This document shows positions 26,054 through 34,450 of a stretch of DNA of 64,000 bases, one piece after another (position 1 is the first letter of the stretch; the number at the start of each line of letters is the position of its first letter). Below the pieces are notes generated by a model. The model was not told the origin of the DNA and did not search any database. It worked only from the letters and a program-made list of their open reading frames with translations. Source of the stretch: Streptomyces sp. NBC_00513 (lineage in GTDB: Bacteria > Actinomycetota > Actinomycetes > Streptomycetales > Streptomycetaceae); contig NZ_CP107845.1 of the NCBI RefSeq assembly GCF_041431415.1, positions 2,852,001-2,916,000 on the forward strand, in the 5' to 3' direction. Position numbers and translations under genes: made by a program.

Positions 26054-27177
26054 GGCCGCACCAGCGCACGCAGCTCGGAGAACCGTCGTTCGCCGATGCC
26101 GTCGACCTGTCGCAGTTCCTCCACGGACCGGAAGCCGCCGCGGGCCGTCCGGAAGTCGATGATGTGCTGCGCGAGCACCGGCCCCACCCCGGGCAGCCCG
26201 TCCAGTTGCTCGACGGTGGCGCCGGCGAGACTCAGCGGTCCCGAGCCGGAACCGGGCCCTGAACCCGACGGCCCCCGCCCGGAACCCGAGCCCGGACCGG
26301 GAGCGGCGCCGCCTGCCGCCATCGGCTGTGCCGGGACGCCCACCACGACCTGCTCGCCGTCCACCAGCACCCGGGCCCGGTTCAGCCCGGTGGTGTCCGT
26401 GCCCGGCCGCACTCCCCCGGCGGCGGCCAGCGCGTCCTCCACCCGCGAGCCCGTGGGCAGCCGCCGCACCCCCGGGTCCCGGACCTTGCCGCTGACGTCC
26501 ACCACGACCCGGGCCGGGGTCGCCGCCGGGGAGGAGCTGGCGGCCGGAGCCACCACGGCGGGCGCCGTCACCGGCTCCGGCCCCGCCGTCCAGTACCGCT
26601 GCGCGGCGAACCCGAGGGCCCCGACCAGGACCACCGCCACGGCGGCCACCGTCCTCGGCTGCATCCCGCAGCGCGCCTGGAGCCACACGGGCATCCGCTC
26701 CCGCACCGCGAGCGACCACGCGCCCCGGCCCCCGCCCGCGGGCCCCACCGCCGGGTCACCCGTCGCCACTTCCCCGACGCGCGCCACCGGATCCGCCACC
26801 GGGTGCGCCACCGGATCCGTCGCCGGATGCGTCACCGGTTCGGCCACCGGATCCGACCTCACCTCCACGGCCGCCCCGTCAGGTGGCGGAGCCGTCAGCA
26901 TGGCCTCGGCCCTGCGTCGCACCGCCGACGGATCCGGTCGCGGCCGCCGCCCGACGATCCGAGCCGCCCGACCACGAGAACCAGAACGAGAACGACCATC
27001 GCCCCGACCGCCGAGACCACCACCGGGACGGCGGCCCGATCGGTCACTGGAACGGTCGTCGGGACCTTCGCCGAACCGACCGCCGAAACGGTGCGTTCGA
27101 CCGGGCCCACGGGTGGCCGCGGCAGCGGCCCCCACGGGCCGCGAAGTACGGGTGCGCGTACGCGTTCGAGTCGTCAT
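26050..27177 (-). CDS. comEA: ComEA-like DNA-binding helix-hairpin-helix protein
   Basis: Protein of 375 aa. A long low-complexity Arg/Pro/Gly-rich N-terminal region (1-150, unusual compared with short Firmicute ComEA) is followed by one membrane segment (TVAAVAVVLVGALGFAAQ), a SLBB-type domain (VVDVSGKVRDPGVRRLPTGS), a Gly/Ser linker and a C-terminal double HhH DNA-binding domain (VEQLDGLPGVGPVLAQHIID, then VDGIGERRFSELRALV). ComEA binds incoming DNA outside the membrane and passes it to ComEC. It is in an operon with comEC through a GTGA overlap. Streptomyces are not known for natural competence, so its role here is unclear. Confidence 0.9.
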   Translation of the reverse strand: MTTRTRTRTRTSRPVGAAAAATRGPGRTHRFGGRFGEGPDDRSSDRSGRRPGGGLGGRGDGRSRSGSRGRAARIVGRRPRPDPSAVRRRAEAMLTAPPPDGAAVEVRSDPVAEPVTHPATDPVAHPVADPVARVGEVATGDPAVGPAGGGRGAWSLAVRERMPVWLQARCGMQPRTVAAVAVVLVGALGFAAQRYWTAGPEPVTAPAVVAPAASSSPAATPARVVVDVSGKVRDPGVRRLPTGSRVEDALAAAGGVRPGTDTTGLNRARVLVDGEQVVVGVPAQPMAAGGAAPGPGSGSGRGPSGSGPGSGSGPLSLAGATVEQLDGLPGVGPVLAQHIIDFRTARGGFRSVEELRQVDGIGERRFSELRALVRP

Positions 27178-27275
27178 GGCACGACGGTAGGTGCCTGCCC
27201 CGATCCCCGTTCGGAGCCATCAATTCCGGTGGATGAACGACCCGTTGTGGATAATCCGGCCACCCGTTCCGGTGA

Positions 27276-28121
27276 TCAGCGGGGCGAGACGACCGCCGCC
27301 AACAGCCCCGGCCCGGTGTGTGCCCCGATCACCGCTCCGACCTCGCTGACGTGCAGCTCGACCAGCCCGGGGATGCGTTCCCGCAGCCGCTCCGCGAGCT
27401 TCTCGGCCCGCTCCGGCGCGGCCAGGTGGTGCACCGCCACGTCCACCCGGGCCGTACCGGCCCGCTCGACGGCGAGCTCCTCCAGCCGAGCGATGGCCTT
27501 GGAGGCGGTCCGTACCTTCTCCAGCATCTCGATCCGCCCCCCGTCCAGCGTGAGCAGCGGTTTGACCGCGAGGGCCGAGCCAAGGAGCGCCTGCGCCGCC
27601 CCGATGCGTCCGCCGCGACGGAGGTAGTCGAGGGTGTCGACGTAGAAGTACGCCGACATGTCCGCGGCCCGCTTCTCGGCGGCTGCCACCGCCTCGTCCG
27701 CGGATCCCCCGGCCTCGGAGACCTCCGCCGCCGCGAGTGCGCAGAAACCGAGGGCCATCGCGACCATGCCGGTGTCGACGACGTGGACGGGCACCGGCGC
27801 GCTCTTCGCGGCGACCACGGCGGCGTCGTAGGTGCCGGAGAACTCGGCGGAGAGGTGCAGGCTGACGATGCCGGCCGCGCCGGCGTCCGCCGCCGCCCGG
27901 TAGGCCCGGGAGAACTCCTCCGGGCTGGGTCGGGACGTGGTGACCGAGCGACGCTTCTGCAGGGCCAGCGCGAGGCTGCGTGCCGAGATCTCGGTGCCCT
28001 CTTCGAGGGCCTCGTCGCCGAGCACCACGGTCAGCGGCACGGCGGTGATCCCGTGCCGCGCCATTGCCGGGTGAGGCAGGTAGGCCGTGGAATCGGTGAC
28101 GATCGCGACATGGCGGGACAT
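27276..28121 (-). CDS. DegV-family fatty-acid-binding protein
   Basis: Protein of 281 aa starting at ATG 28121 (MSRHVAIVTDSTAYLPHPAM); the longer frame to 28265 has non-coding-like extra residues. DegV hallmarks: VTDSTAYLP near the N-terminus, TSRPSPEEFSRAY, ISLHLSAEFSGTYDAA and the C-terminal VGAVIGAHTGPGLL. DegV/FakB proteins bind a fatty acid and present it to a fatty-acid kinase. No kinase gene is adjacent. Single gene between comEA and a coiled-coil membrane protein, same strand. Confidence 0.92.
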   Translation of the reverse strand: MSRHVAIVTDSTAYLPHPAMARHGITAVPLTVVLGDEALEEGTEISARSLALALQKRRSVTTSRPSPEEFSRAYRAAADAGAAGIVSLHLSAEFSGTYDAAVVAAKSAPVPVHVVDTGMVAMALGFCALAAAEVSEAGGSADEAVAAAEKRAADMSAYFYVDTLDYLRRGGRIGAAQALLGSALAVKPLLTLDGGRIEMLEKVRTASKAIARLEELAVERAGTARVDVAVHHLAAPERAEKLAERLRERIPGLVELHVSEVGAVIGAHTGPGLLAAVVSPR

Positions 28122-28228
28122 GAGCCGGAGGTTACCGCCACAGGGGCCCGTCCGGCAGCCTGGGGCCCATGTCAGGACCCTGTGGGGGATCCTCGGTCCG
28201 CGAACGTGACCTCCCCCCGCGGCGGGTG

Positions 28229-28957
28229 TCAGGTGGTGGGCTCCGGGCGGGCCGTCTTCTGCCACGGGTGGCGCTGCGCCGGCTTGGAGGCGTCCAACGC
28301 CGCCGGCCGCGCCGGGCCGGCGCCAGGGGCCGCCGTGGCTCCCGAGGACCGCTCCTGCGCCGCGTCCCAGGCCGCGGCGGCCTCCGCGAGCTCGTCCACC
28401 GACTCACGGGACCAGTCCCGCAGCGCGCCCGACTCGACCTCGATCTGCGCGGACAGCGAGGACAGGTCGTCCTGCGCGAAACGTCGCGCCCGGTCGCGGG
28501 CGGCCCATCGCAGCGAGTCGGCGGACTCGATGATCTTCGCGGTGCGTTCCCGCAGGTCTGGCAGGAGTTCCGCGGTCCGCTTGCGGTCCGGTTCCTGCTC
28601 CAGCCTCTTCAGCTCGTCGTCCAGCTCGTACCCGTGCGTGCTCAATCGCTCGAACAGGCCGATGGACTCCTTCAGCGAGGGGTCCTGCTGCACTCCCCGG
28701 TACAGGGCCTGCTGGGTGGCCCGCATCGACGTCCGCAGGTCCAACCGCAGCTGCGCCAGCGCACCCGGGACCCCCACCTGACCGAGGCTCTTCGCCTTCA
28801 GGGTGGTGTCCTCGACGGTCCGGCGAGCCTGTGTGATCGTCCGGTCCACGCCGCGCTTCGCCGCCCCGATCACCTTCACGGTGGCCCACGCCCCCAGCCC
28901 CAGGAAGGTGAACAGCATCAACAGGGCCACGATGATGAGCACTGAGCCCGGCTCCAT
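28229..28957 (-). CDS. Single-pass membrane protein with coiled coil, 242 aa
   Basis: ATG at 28957 has GGGGAA upstream. One N-terminal membrane segment (VLIIVALLMLFTFLGLGAWA, about 6-26) is followed by a cytoplasmic or extracellular helical region of charged residues (about 30-200), then an Ala/Pro-rich tail. No enzyme motif. It is a conserved-looking actinobacterial hypothetical protein, maybe structural. Located between degV and leuS. Confidence 0.8.
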   Translation of the reverse strand: MEPGSVLIIVALLMLFTFLGLGAWATVKVIGAAKRGVDRTITQARRTVEDTTLKAKSLGQVGVPGALAQLRLDLRTSMRATQQALYRGVQQDPSLKESIGLFERLSTHGYELDDELKRLEQEPDRKRTAELLPDLRERTAKIIESADSLRWAARDRARRFAQDDLSSLSAQIEVESGALRDWSRESVDELAEAAAAWDAAQERSSGATAAPGAGPARPAALDASKPAQRHPWQKTARPEPTT

Positions 28958-29004
28958 GAGGTTCCCTTTCCCCTGCTTTTTCCGTCCCCTCCACCGTAAA
29001 CGCA

Positions 29005-29047
29005 ACGGGCAGGCCAGGGGTTCCAATCGAACCCCCAACCTGCCCGT
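29005..29047. terminator. Terminator between leuS and the coiled-coil protein
   Basis: Imperfect two-part hairpin with arms ACGGGCAGG...GGGGTTC and GAACCCCC...CCTGCCCGT, located downstream of the leuS stop (29153, minus strand) and upstream of the next gene. Confidence 0.7.
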
Positions 29048-29110
29048 AAGGGAGAACCCCCAGCCGCGCCGGATGACCGCTGAACGCCGCCGGACGCCCC
29101 CCCCTGACCC

Positions 29111-29150
29111 CGTCGGATCAGGGCGAACCCCATCGGATCAGGGCGAACCC
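29111..29150. repeat. Two tandem 20-bp repeats behind leuS
   Basis: CGTCGGATCAGGGCGAACCC (29111-29130) is repeated as CATCGGATCAGGGCGAACCC (29131-29150), with a third partial copy (CGTCAGAT) at the leuS stop. Probably slippage repeats; no function evident. Confidence 0.75.
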
Positions 29151-29152
29151 CG

Positions 29153-32023
29153 TCAGATGACGATGTTCACCAGCTTCGGCGCCCGCACGATGACCTTGCG
29201 GATCTCCGCGCCGCCGAGCGCCGCGACGACGCCCTCGTCGGTCAGGGCCAGCTGCTCCAGGTCCGCCTCGGAGATCGCCGGCGGCACCTCCAGCCGTGCC
29301 TTGACCTTGCCCTTGACCTGCACGACGCACGTCACGCTCTCGTCCACGACGTACGCCGGGTCCGCCACCGGGAAGTCCTGGTGGACGACCGACTCGCCGT
29401 GGCCCAGCCGGTGCCACAGCTCCTCGGCGATGTGCGGCGCCAGCGGGGCGACCAGGAGCACCAGCCGCTCGGCGACCGAGCGCTCCAGCGGCCGGCCGGC
29501 CTTCGTCAGGGCGTTGTTCAGCTCGGTGATCTTCGCGATGGCCGTGTTGAAGCGCAGTGCGGCCATGTCGGCGCCGGCCCCGTCGATCGCCTTGTGCAGG
29601 GCCCGCAGGGTGTCCTCGCCGGGCTCGCCGTCCACGACGGTGACCTCGCCGGTCTCCTCGTCGATCACGTTGCGCCACAGGCGCTGCAGCAGACGGTACT
29701 GGCCGACGACGGCGCGGGTGTCCCACGGACGGGAGACGTCCAGGGGGCCCATGGCCATCTCGTACAGGCGCAGTGTGTCCGCGCCGTACTCCTCGCAGAT
29801 CTCGTCGGGCGTGACGGCGTTCTTCAGGGATTTGCCCATCTTGCCGTGCTCACGCTTGACGGGCTGTCCCTGGTGGAAGTAGCCGCCGTCGCGCTCCTCG
29901 ACCTCGGCCGCCGGGACGTACACCCCGCGCGCGTCGGTGTAGGCGTAGGCCTGGATCATGCCCTGGTTGAAGAGCTTGTGGAACGGCTCCACCGAGGAGA
30001 CGTGGCCCAGGTCGAACAGCACCTTCGACCAGAAGCGCGCGTACAGCAGGTGCAGCACCGCGTGCTCGGCGCCGCCCACGTACAGGTCGACACCACCGTG
30101 CGGGGCGTTCTCGCTCGGACCCATCCAGTACTGCTCGATCGCCGGGTCGACCAGCGCCTCGGAGTTGTTCGGGTCCAGGTAGCGCAGCTCGTACCAGCAG
30201 GAGCCGGCCCAGTTCGGCATGGTGTTGGTCTCGCGGCGGTAGCGCTTGACGCCCTCGCCCCGGCCCAGGTCCAGTTCCACGTCGACCCACGCCTCGTTGC
30301 GAGACAGCGGGGTCTCCGGCTTCGACGCGGCGTCGTCCGGCTCGAAGGTGCGCGGCGAGTAGTCCTCGACCTCCGGCAGTTCCAAGGGCAGCATCGAGTC
30401 GGGCAGCGGGTGCGCGACGCCGTCCTCGTCGTAGACGATCGGGAAGGGCTCGCCCCAGTAGCGCTGGCGGCTGAACAGCCAGTCGCGCAGGCGGAAGTTG
30501 ACGGTGCCCTCGCCGACGCCGCGCCCGGTCAGCCACTCGGTGATCGCGGCCTTGGCCTCGACGACGCCCAGGCCGTCCAGCGTGATGCCCTCGCCGGTCG
30601 AGTTGACGATCGTGCCGTCGTAGGAGGCGAACGCGTCGTCCCACTCCGTCGGGTCGGCGTCGCGGTCGTCGGAGGGCTCCACGACGCAGCGCATCGGCAG
30701 CTCGAAGGCCTGCGCGAACGCGAAGTCGCGGGTGTCGTGCGCCGGGACGGCCATGATCGCGCCGGTGCCGTAGCCCATCAGCACGTAGTCCGCGATGAAG
30801 ACCGGCACCTTCTCGCCGCTGACCGGGTTGATCGCGAACGCGCCGGTGAAGACACCGGTCTTGTCCTTGGCCTCGGCCTGTCGCTCGACGTCCGACTTGG
30901 ACGCGGCCTGCTTGCGGTACGCGTCGACGGCCTCGCGGGGGTTCGTCGCACCGCCGGTCCACACCTGGCGGGTGCCCTCGGGCCACTCCGCCGGGACGAT
31001 CTTCTCGATCAGCTCGTGCTCGGGCGCCAGCACCATGTAGGTGGCGCCGAACAGCGTGTCGGGACGCGTGGTGAACACCGTGACGGCGTCCTCGCCGACG
31101 GCGAAGTCGACGCGCGCTCCCTCGCTGCGGCCGATCCAGTTCCGCTGCTGCAACTTGATGGCCTCGGGCCAGTCCAGCGCGTCCAGGTCGTCCAGCAGAC
31201 GGTCGGCGTACGCCGTGATCCGCATGTTCCACTGGCTCAGCTTGGCCTTGAAGACGGGGAAGTTGCCGCGCTCGGAGCGGCCGTCGGCCGTGACCTCCTC
31301 GTTGGCCAGGACGGTGCCCAGCCCGGGGCACCAGTTCACGGGCGCGTCGGAGGCGTACGCCAGCCGGAAGCCGTTCAGCACGTCGGCCCGCTCGCCCGCG
31401 GTCAGCCCGGCCCACGCGCGGCCACCCGGAACCTCACGGGAGCCGTCCTCGAAGGCGGCGACCAGCTCGGCGATCGGCCGGGCCTTGGCGGCGTCCGTGT
31501 CGTACCAGGAGTTGTAGATCTGCAGGAAGATCCACTGGGTCCACTTGTAGTAGTCCGGGTCGATCGTGGCGAACGAGCGCCGCCGGTCGTGTCCCAGACC
31601 CAGCCGGCGCAGCTGGACCTTCATGTTCTCGATGTTCGCCTCGGTCGACACCCGCGGGTGCGTGCCGGTCTGCACGGCGTACTGCTCGGCCGGCAGGCCG
31701 AAGGCGTCGAAGCCCAGGGTGTGCAGGACGTTGTGGCCGGTCATCCGCTGGTGACGGGCGAAGACATCGGTGGCGATGTACCCCAGCGGGTGGCCGACGT
31801 GCAGCCCCGCGCCGGACGGGTACGGGAACATGTCCATGATGAACTTCTTGGGGCGCGCGACGACCGCGGGGTCCCCGGCCAGGTCACCCGTCGGATTGGG
31901 GGCCTCGTAGGTCCCTTCCGCGTCCCATACGTCCTGCCAGCGTGCCTCGATGTCGGCGGCCATGGCAGCCGTGTAACGGTGCCCCTCGGCCGCCTCGGGG
32001 GCCGGGGTGTTCGTCTCGCTCAT
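29153..32023 (-). CDS. leuS: Leucyl-tRNA synthetase
   Basis: Class I aminoacyl-tRNA synthetase of 956 aa, charging tRNA-Leu. Motifs: HIGH-type [21 protein letters not shown]-type KMGKSLKN, editing domain between (for example the conserved [18 protein letters not shown]) and C-terminal anticodon/leucine-specific domains. I start at ATG 32023 ([14 protein letters not shown]); the frame extends to 32089 through the attenuator, which is not coding. The upstream leader peptide and terminator hairpin suggest attenuation by leucine supply. Confidence 0.97.
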   Translation of the reverse strand: MSETNTPAPEAAEGHRYTAAMAADIEARWQDVWDAEGTYEAPNPTGDLAGDPAVVARPKKFIMDMFPYPSGAGLHVGHPLGYIATDVFARHQRMTGHNVLHTLGFDAFGLPAEQYAVQTGTHPRVSTEANIENMKVQLRRLGLGHDRRRSFATIDPDYYKWTQWIFLQIYNSWYDTDAAKARPIAELVAAFEDGSREVPGGRAWAGLTAGERADVLNGFRLAYASDAPVNWCPGLGTVLANEEVTADGRSERGNFPVFKAKLSQWNMRITAYADRLLDDLDALDWPEAIKLQQRNWIGRSEGARVDFAVGEDAVTVFTTRPDTLFGATYMVLAPEHELIEKIVPAEWPEGTRQVWTGGATNPREAVDAYRKQAASKSDVERQAEAKDKTGVFTGAFAINPVSGEKVPVFIADYVLMGYGTGAIMAVPAHDTRDFAFAQAFELPMRCVVEPSDDRDADPTEWDDAFASYDGTIVNSTGEGITLDGLGVVEAKAAITEWLTGRGVGEGTVNFRLRDWLFSRQRYWGEPFPIVYDEDGVAHPLPDSMLPLELPEVEDYSPRTFEPDDAASKPETPLSRNEAWVDVELDLGRGEGVKRYRRETNTMPNWAGSCWYELRYLDPNNSEALVDPAIEQYWMGPSENAPHGGVDLYVGGAEHAVLHLLYARFWSKVLFDLGHVSSVEPFHKLFNQGMIQAYAYTDARGVYVPAAEVEERDGGYFHQGQPVKREHGKMGKSLKNAVTPDEICEEYGADTLRLYEMAMGPLDVSRPWDTRAVVGQYRLLQRLWRNVIDEETGEVTVVDGEPGEDTLRALHKAIDGAGADMAALRFNTAIAKITELNNALTKAGRPLERSVAERLVLLVAPLAPHIAEELWHRLGHGESVVHQDFPVADPAYVVDESVTCVVQVKGKVKARLEVPPAISEADLEQLALTDEGVVAALGGAEIRKVIVRAPKLVNIVI

Positions 32024-32079
32024 GATTTCTGAAGCTCCATCGATCGTCTCTGCCGTCTCTGCCTGCCCAAACGAAAAAA

Positions 32080-32097
32080 CCCCTCGCACAGGAGGGG
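32080..32097 (-). promoter_or_regulatory. Attenuator hairpin upstream of leuS
   Basis: On the leuS strand CCCCTCCTGTGCGAGGGG forms a six-pair GC stem and is directly followed by TTTTTT (32079-32074), a complete intrinsic-terminator shape, 57 bases in front of the leuS start and 53 bases after the leader-peptide stop. It fits a transcription attenuator. Confidence 0.8.
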
Positions 32098-32149
32098 ACG
32101 CCGCGCCGATGCCGACCGCATCCTTGGGGCTCGATGGGGTCGGGACTGA

Positions 32150-32188
32150 TCAGCGCGGCTCGGTAAGCAGAAGGCGTACGGCACGCAT
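32150..32188 (-). CDS. leuS leader peptide, 12 aa (MRAVRLLLTEPR)
   Basis: A 12-codon frame with three consecutive leucine codons (CTT CTG CTT) in front of the attenuator hairpin. There is no Shine-Dalgarno, but TACCCT (rc of 32195-32200) lies six bases upstream as a -10 box, so transcription would begin on the A of the ATG: a leaderless leader peptide. Ribosome stalling at the leucine codons under leucine-tRNA shortage would prevent the terminator. Leader-peptide attenuation is known for amino-acid genes in actinobacteria; here it is inferred from sequence. Confidence 0.7.
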   Translation of the reverse strand: MRAVRLLLTEPR

Positions 32189-32270
32189 GGCGTCAGGGTA
32201 CCGCAGCGGCCCCCAGGGCCGCTCGGCCCTTCCGACGTGCGGACACGCCCTTCCCGCGTGCGGACACGAC

Positions 32271-32307
32271 GAGAAGCGGGCCACCCGATCCGGGTGGCCC
32301 GCTTCTC
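32271..32307 (-). terminator. Terminator of first tRNA-Ala gene
   Basis: Near-perfect inverted repeat GAGAAGCGGGCCACCCG/CGGGTGGCCCGCTTCTC with a 3-base loop, eight bases beyond the tRNA 3' end. Confidence 0.9.
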
Positions 32308-32314
32308 TTCACTG

Positions 32315-32387
32315 TGGAGCTAAGGAGAATTGAACTCCTGACCTCCTGCATGCCATGCAGGCGCTCTACCAACTGAGCTATAGCCCC
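32315..32387 (-). tRNA. tRNA-Ala (anticodon GGC)
   Basis: 73-nt cloverleaf on the minus strand beginning GGGGCTATAGCTCAGTTGG. Anticodon stem CCTGC/GCAGG encloses loop ATGGCAT with anticodon GGC; T-arm contains GTTCAATTC. The acceptor stem carries the G3-U70 pair that identifies alanine tRNAs. No encoded CCA (the next bases are CA). Identical to the copy at 32989-33061. Confidence 0.97.
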
Positions 32388-32611
32388 TTGTTGTGCTTGT
32401 CGTTCTGGTTTCCCTTGCCGGTTCCCCTTGGCGACGTCCCAAACATTACACGGTCATGGCCCTGGTCCAAAAATCGGTTTCGGCGACCTCGGGCCATGTC
32501 CGAAATACTCCACTCCGTCACACGTTCAGGCCGTACCGGCCCAGCAGGCCGCAGGGGCCACGCGTGCCTCGCCGGTCACTCGCGCCGTACCGCTCGCGTC
32601 TGCCGCGCGGG

Positions 32612-32845
32612 TCACGCTCTCGCGAATTGATAGAACCGTTTGAGCGTGCAGTGTTCGTCGAGCAGGCGGCCATAGATCGGTTCCCCTTCCAGCTCGCGGT
32701 AGGTCTCGATCGGGTCGCCTTTTATGATCAGCGCCCGCGCGCATTCCTCGCACCAGTACTGGTAGTCGGGATTGACCGGGTCCATGTCCCGCACGATCGG
32801 CGTGCCGTTGTTGCACCAGTCGCACCGCCGCCGGTGTGCACCCAT
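32612..32845 (-). CDS. Small zinc-ribbon-like protein, 77 aa
   Basis: Start ATG at 32845. Two CxxC pairs (RRRCDWCNNG near residue 8 and YWCEECARAL near residue 32) suggest a zinc ribbon; the remainder is a short helix-rich tail ending RFYQFARA. Looks like a conserved actinobacterial hypothetical protein. It lies between the two identical tRNA-Ala genes in the same orientation. Function unknown. Confidence 0.8.
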   Translation of the reverse strand: MGAHRRRCDWCNNGTPIVRDMDPVNPDYQYWCEECARALIIKGDPIETYRELEGEPIYGRLLDEHCTLKRFYQFARA

Positions 32846-32952
32846 CCGTCAGCGACTCCCTCCCGCGTCGGGCCGTCGTGTCCCCCTCCGGCCGTCCGAT
32901 TCTGCCATGCCGGTACGGGCCAGGTCAGCCGACGCCAAAGGAACAAACGCAA

Positions 32953-32982
32953 GGATCCCGCCCCCTGTTGGGGACGGGATCC
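32953..32982 (-). terminator. Terminator of second tRNA-Ala gene
   Basis: Inverted repeat GGATCCCGCCCC/GGGGACGGGATCC, six bases downstream of the tRNA 3' end on the minus strand. Confidence 0.85.
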
Positions 32983-32988
32983 TGATTG

Positions 32989-33061
32989 TGGAGCTAAGGA
33001 GAATTGAACTCCTGACCTCCTGCATGCCATGCAGGCGCTCTACCAACTGAGCTATAGCCCC
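32989..33061 (-). tRNA. tRNA-Ala (anticodon GGC), second identical copy
   Basis: Same 73-nt sequence as 32315-32387, with anticodon GGC and the G3-U70 pair. It has its own terminator. The two copies are about 600 bases apart and separated by the 77-aa gene, so they form separate transcription units or a processed transcript. Confidence 0.97.
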
Positions 33062-33173
33062 GCTCTCCGCCACGCTTCCCCCGTTTCCGGTGTTCCGCGC
33101 TGCGAACAAGAAGAACTCTAGCCTGTGACCAGCCGGAAAGTGAAATCCGGGTGGAAGCCTCCGAGAGCAGCGC

Positions 33174-33878
33174 TCAGTCGTCGTCGCCGAGCACCGGTTC
33201 CGGCAGCGTGCCGGCGTTGTGCTCCATCAGACGCCAGCCGCGCGCGCCCTCGCCGAGGACGGACCAGCAGCAGTTGGAGAGCCCGCCGAGACCCTCCCAG
33301 TGGTACGAGTCCAGGCCCAACAGGCGGCCGATGGTCGTGCGGATGGTGCCGCCGTGGCTGACCACGACCAGCGTGCCGCCCTGCGGCAGCCGGTCGGCGT
33401 GGCCCAGCACGACCGGGGCGGCCCGGTCGGCGACCTCGGTCTCCAGCTCCCCGCCGCCGCGGCGGACGGGTTCGCCGCGCTTCCACGCCGCGTACTGCTC
33501 GCCGTACTTCGCGAGGATCTCGTCGTGTGTGAGGCCCTGCCACTCGCCGGCGTACGTCTCGCGCAGCGCCTCGTCGTGCTCCACCGCGATCCCCGTGACG
33601 GCGGCCAGTTCGGCGGCCGTGTCGGCGGCCCGCCGAAGGTCGGAGGCCACGATGGCGTCCGGCCTCAGCGAGGCGAGCAGCCGGGCGGAGCGGCGCGCCT
33701 GCGCCACACCGGTCTCGGTCAGCTCGATGTCCGTGGAGCCCTGGAAGCGGCGCTCCAGGTTCCAGGCGGTCTGACCGTGTCGCCAGAGGACGATCTTCCT
33801 GCCGGTCCTGCCCGAACCGGAGCCGGACGAGGTGTCCGTCCCGGTCGATGCGGTCGTGCCCGTGTCGGTCCCGCTCAG
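33174..33878 (-). CDS. Histidine phosphatase (phosphoglycerate-mutase-like)
   Basis: Protein of about 234 aa. The catalytic RHGQT is in KIVLWRHGQTAWNLERRFQG; the second histidine is in VVVSHGGTIRTTIGRLL. The frame continues through 33878, where CTG overlaps the rsfS stop as CTGA; no ATG or GTG lies between that CTG and the RHG motif. The ATG at 33707 would delete the active site. So a CTG start is the best reading (Ser/Gly/Thr-rich head of about 30 residues before the domain). Substrate unknown; the family acts on sugar phosphates, alpha-ribazole phosphate or other phosphoesters. Confidence 0.85.
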   Translation of the reverse strand: MSGTDTGTTASTGTDTSSGSGSGRTGRKIVLWRHGQTAWNLERRFQGSTDIELTETGVAQARRSARLLASLRPDAIVASDLRRAADTAAELAAVTGIAVEHDEALRETYAGEWQGLTHDEILAKYGEQYAAWKRGEPVRRGGGELETEVADRAAPVVLGHADRLPQGGTLVVVSHGGTIRTTIGRLLGLDSYHWEGLGGLSNCCWSVLGEGARGWRLMEHNAGTLPEPVLGDDD

Positions 33879-34321
33879 AACAGATCACCGTCCAGTTCGT
33901 CGTCGCCCTGCGCCTCGCGCAGCTTGGCGTGCTCCTCGGCCTTGCCGATGGTGAGCTTGGCGTCCTCGGGGAGCTCGATCTCGGGGCAGTCCTTCCACAG
34001 GCGCTCCAGCGCGTAGAAGACGCGCTCCTCGCTGTGCTGGACGTGGACGACGATGTCGACGTAGTCCAGCAGGATCCAGCGGGCGTCGCGGTCGCCCTCA
34101 CGGCGCACCGGCTTGGCGCCGAGCTTCTTGAGCAGTTGCTCCTCGATCTCGTCCACGATCGACTTGACCTGGCGGTCGTTGGGCGCGGAGGCGAGCAGGA
34201 AGGCGTCGGTGATCGACAGCACGTCGCTGACGTCGTACGCGATGATGTCGTGCGCGAGCCGGTCGGCCGCGGCCTGGGCGGCGGCGGTGATGAGCTCGAT
34301 GGAGCGGTCCGTGGCGGTCAC
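33875..34321 (-). CDS. rsfS: Ribosome silencing factor RsfS (Iojap/DUF143)
   Basis: Protein of 148 aa with GTG start at 34321. Typical fold sequence: AHDIIAYDVSDVLSITDAFL, then NDRQVKSIVDEIEE, then GDRDARWILLDYVDIVVHVQ, then RVFYALERLWKD. RsfS binds L14 on the 50S subunit and blocks joining with 30S when nutrients are low. Located downstream of the LCP gene, and nadD, its frequent neighbour in bacteria, lies one gene further. Confidence 0.96.
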   Translation of the reverse strand: MTATDRSIELITAAAQAAADRLAHDIIAYDVSDVLSITDAFLLASAPNDRQVKSIVDEIEEQLLKKLGAKPVRREGDRDARWILLDYVDIVVHVQHSEERVFYALERLWKDCPEIELPEDAKLTIGKAEEHAKLREAQGDDELDGDLF

Positions 34322-34450
34322 TGGCCATGCTTTCGGGTTGGCGGGCAGATCCTTACAAGGGTCTCATGTACCGCCGACCCCGCCCGCGCGGAACGTTCCG
34401 CGCGGGCGAAATCACAGTTCAGGGCCGTGTGCGGGCCGGATCCGGGAGCG

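Noticed and set aside
24116..26719. 867-aa start for the ComEC channel part
   Set aside because: The extension lies over comEA in another frame; the GTG at 26053 with GTGA overlap is the natural start.
24242..27190. 982-aa plus-strand frame across comEC/comEA
   Set aside because: Shadow of the minus-strand comEC and comEA genes caused by high GC; composition is Pro/Gly/Arg/His-rich without domains.
32315..33061. tRNA-Ala genes as attachment site of the island
   Set aside because: The island ends are in comEC, far away, and no tRNA 3' end repeat is seen at 581 or 24259.
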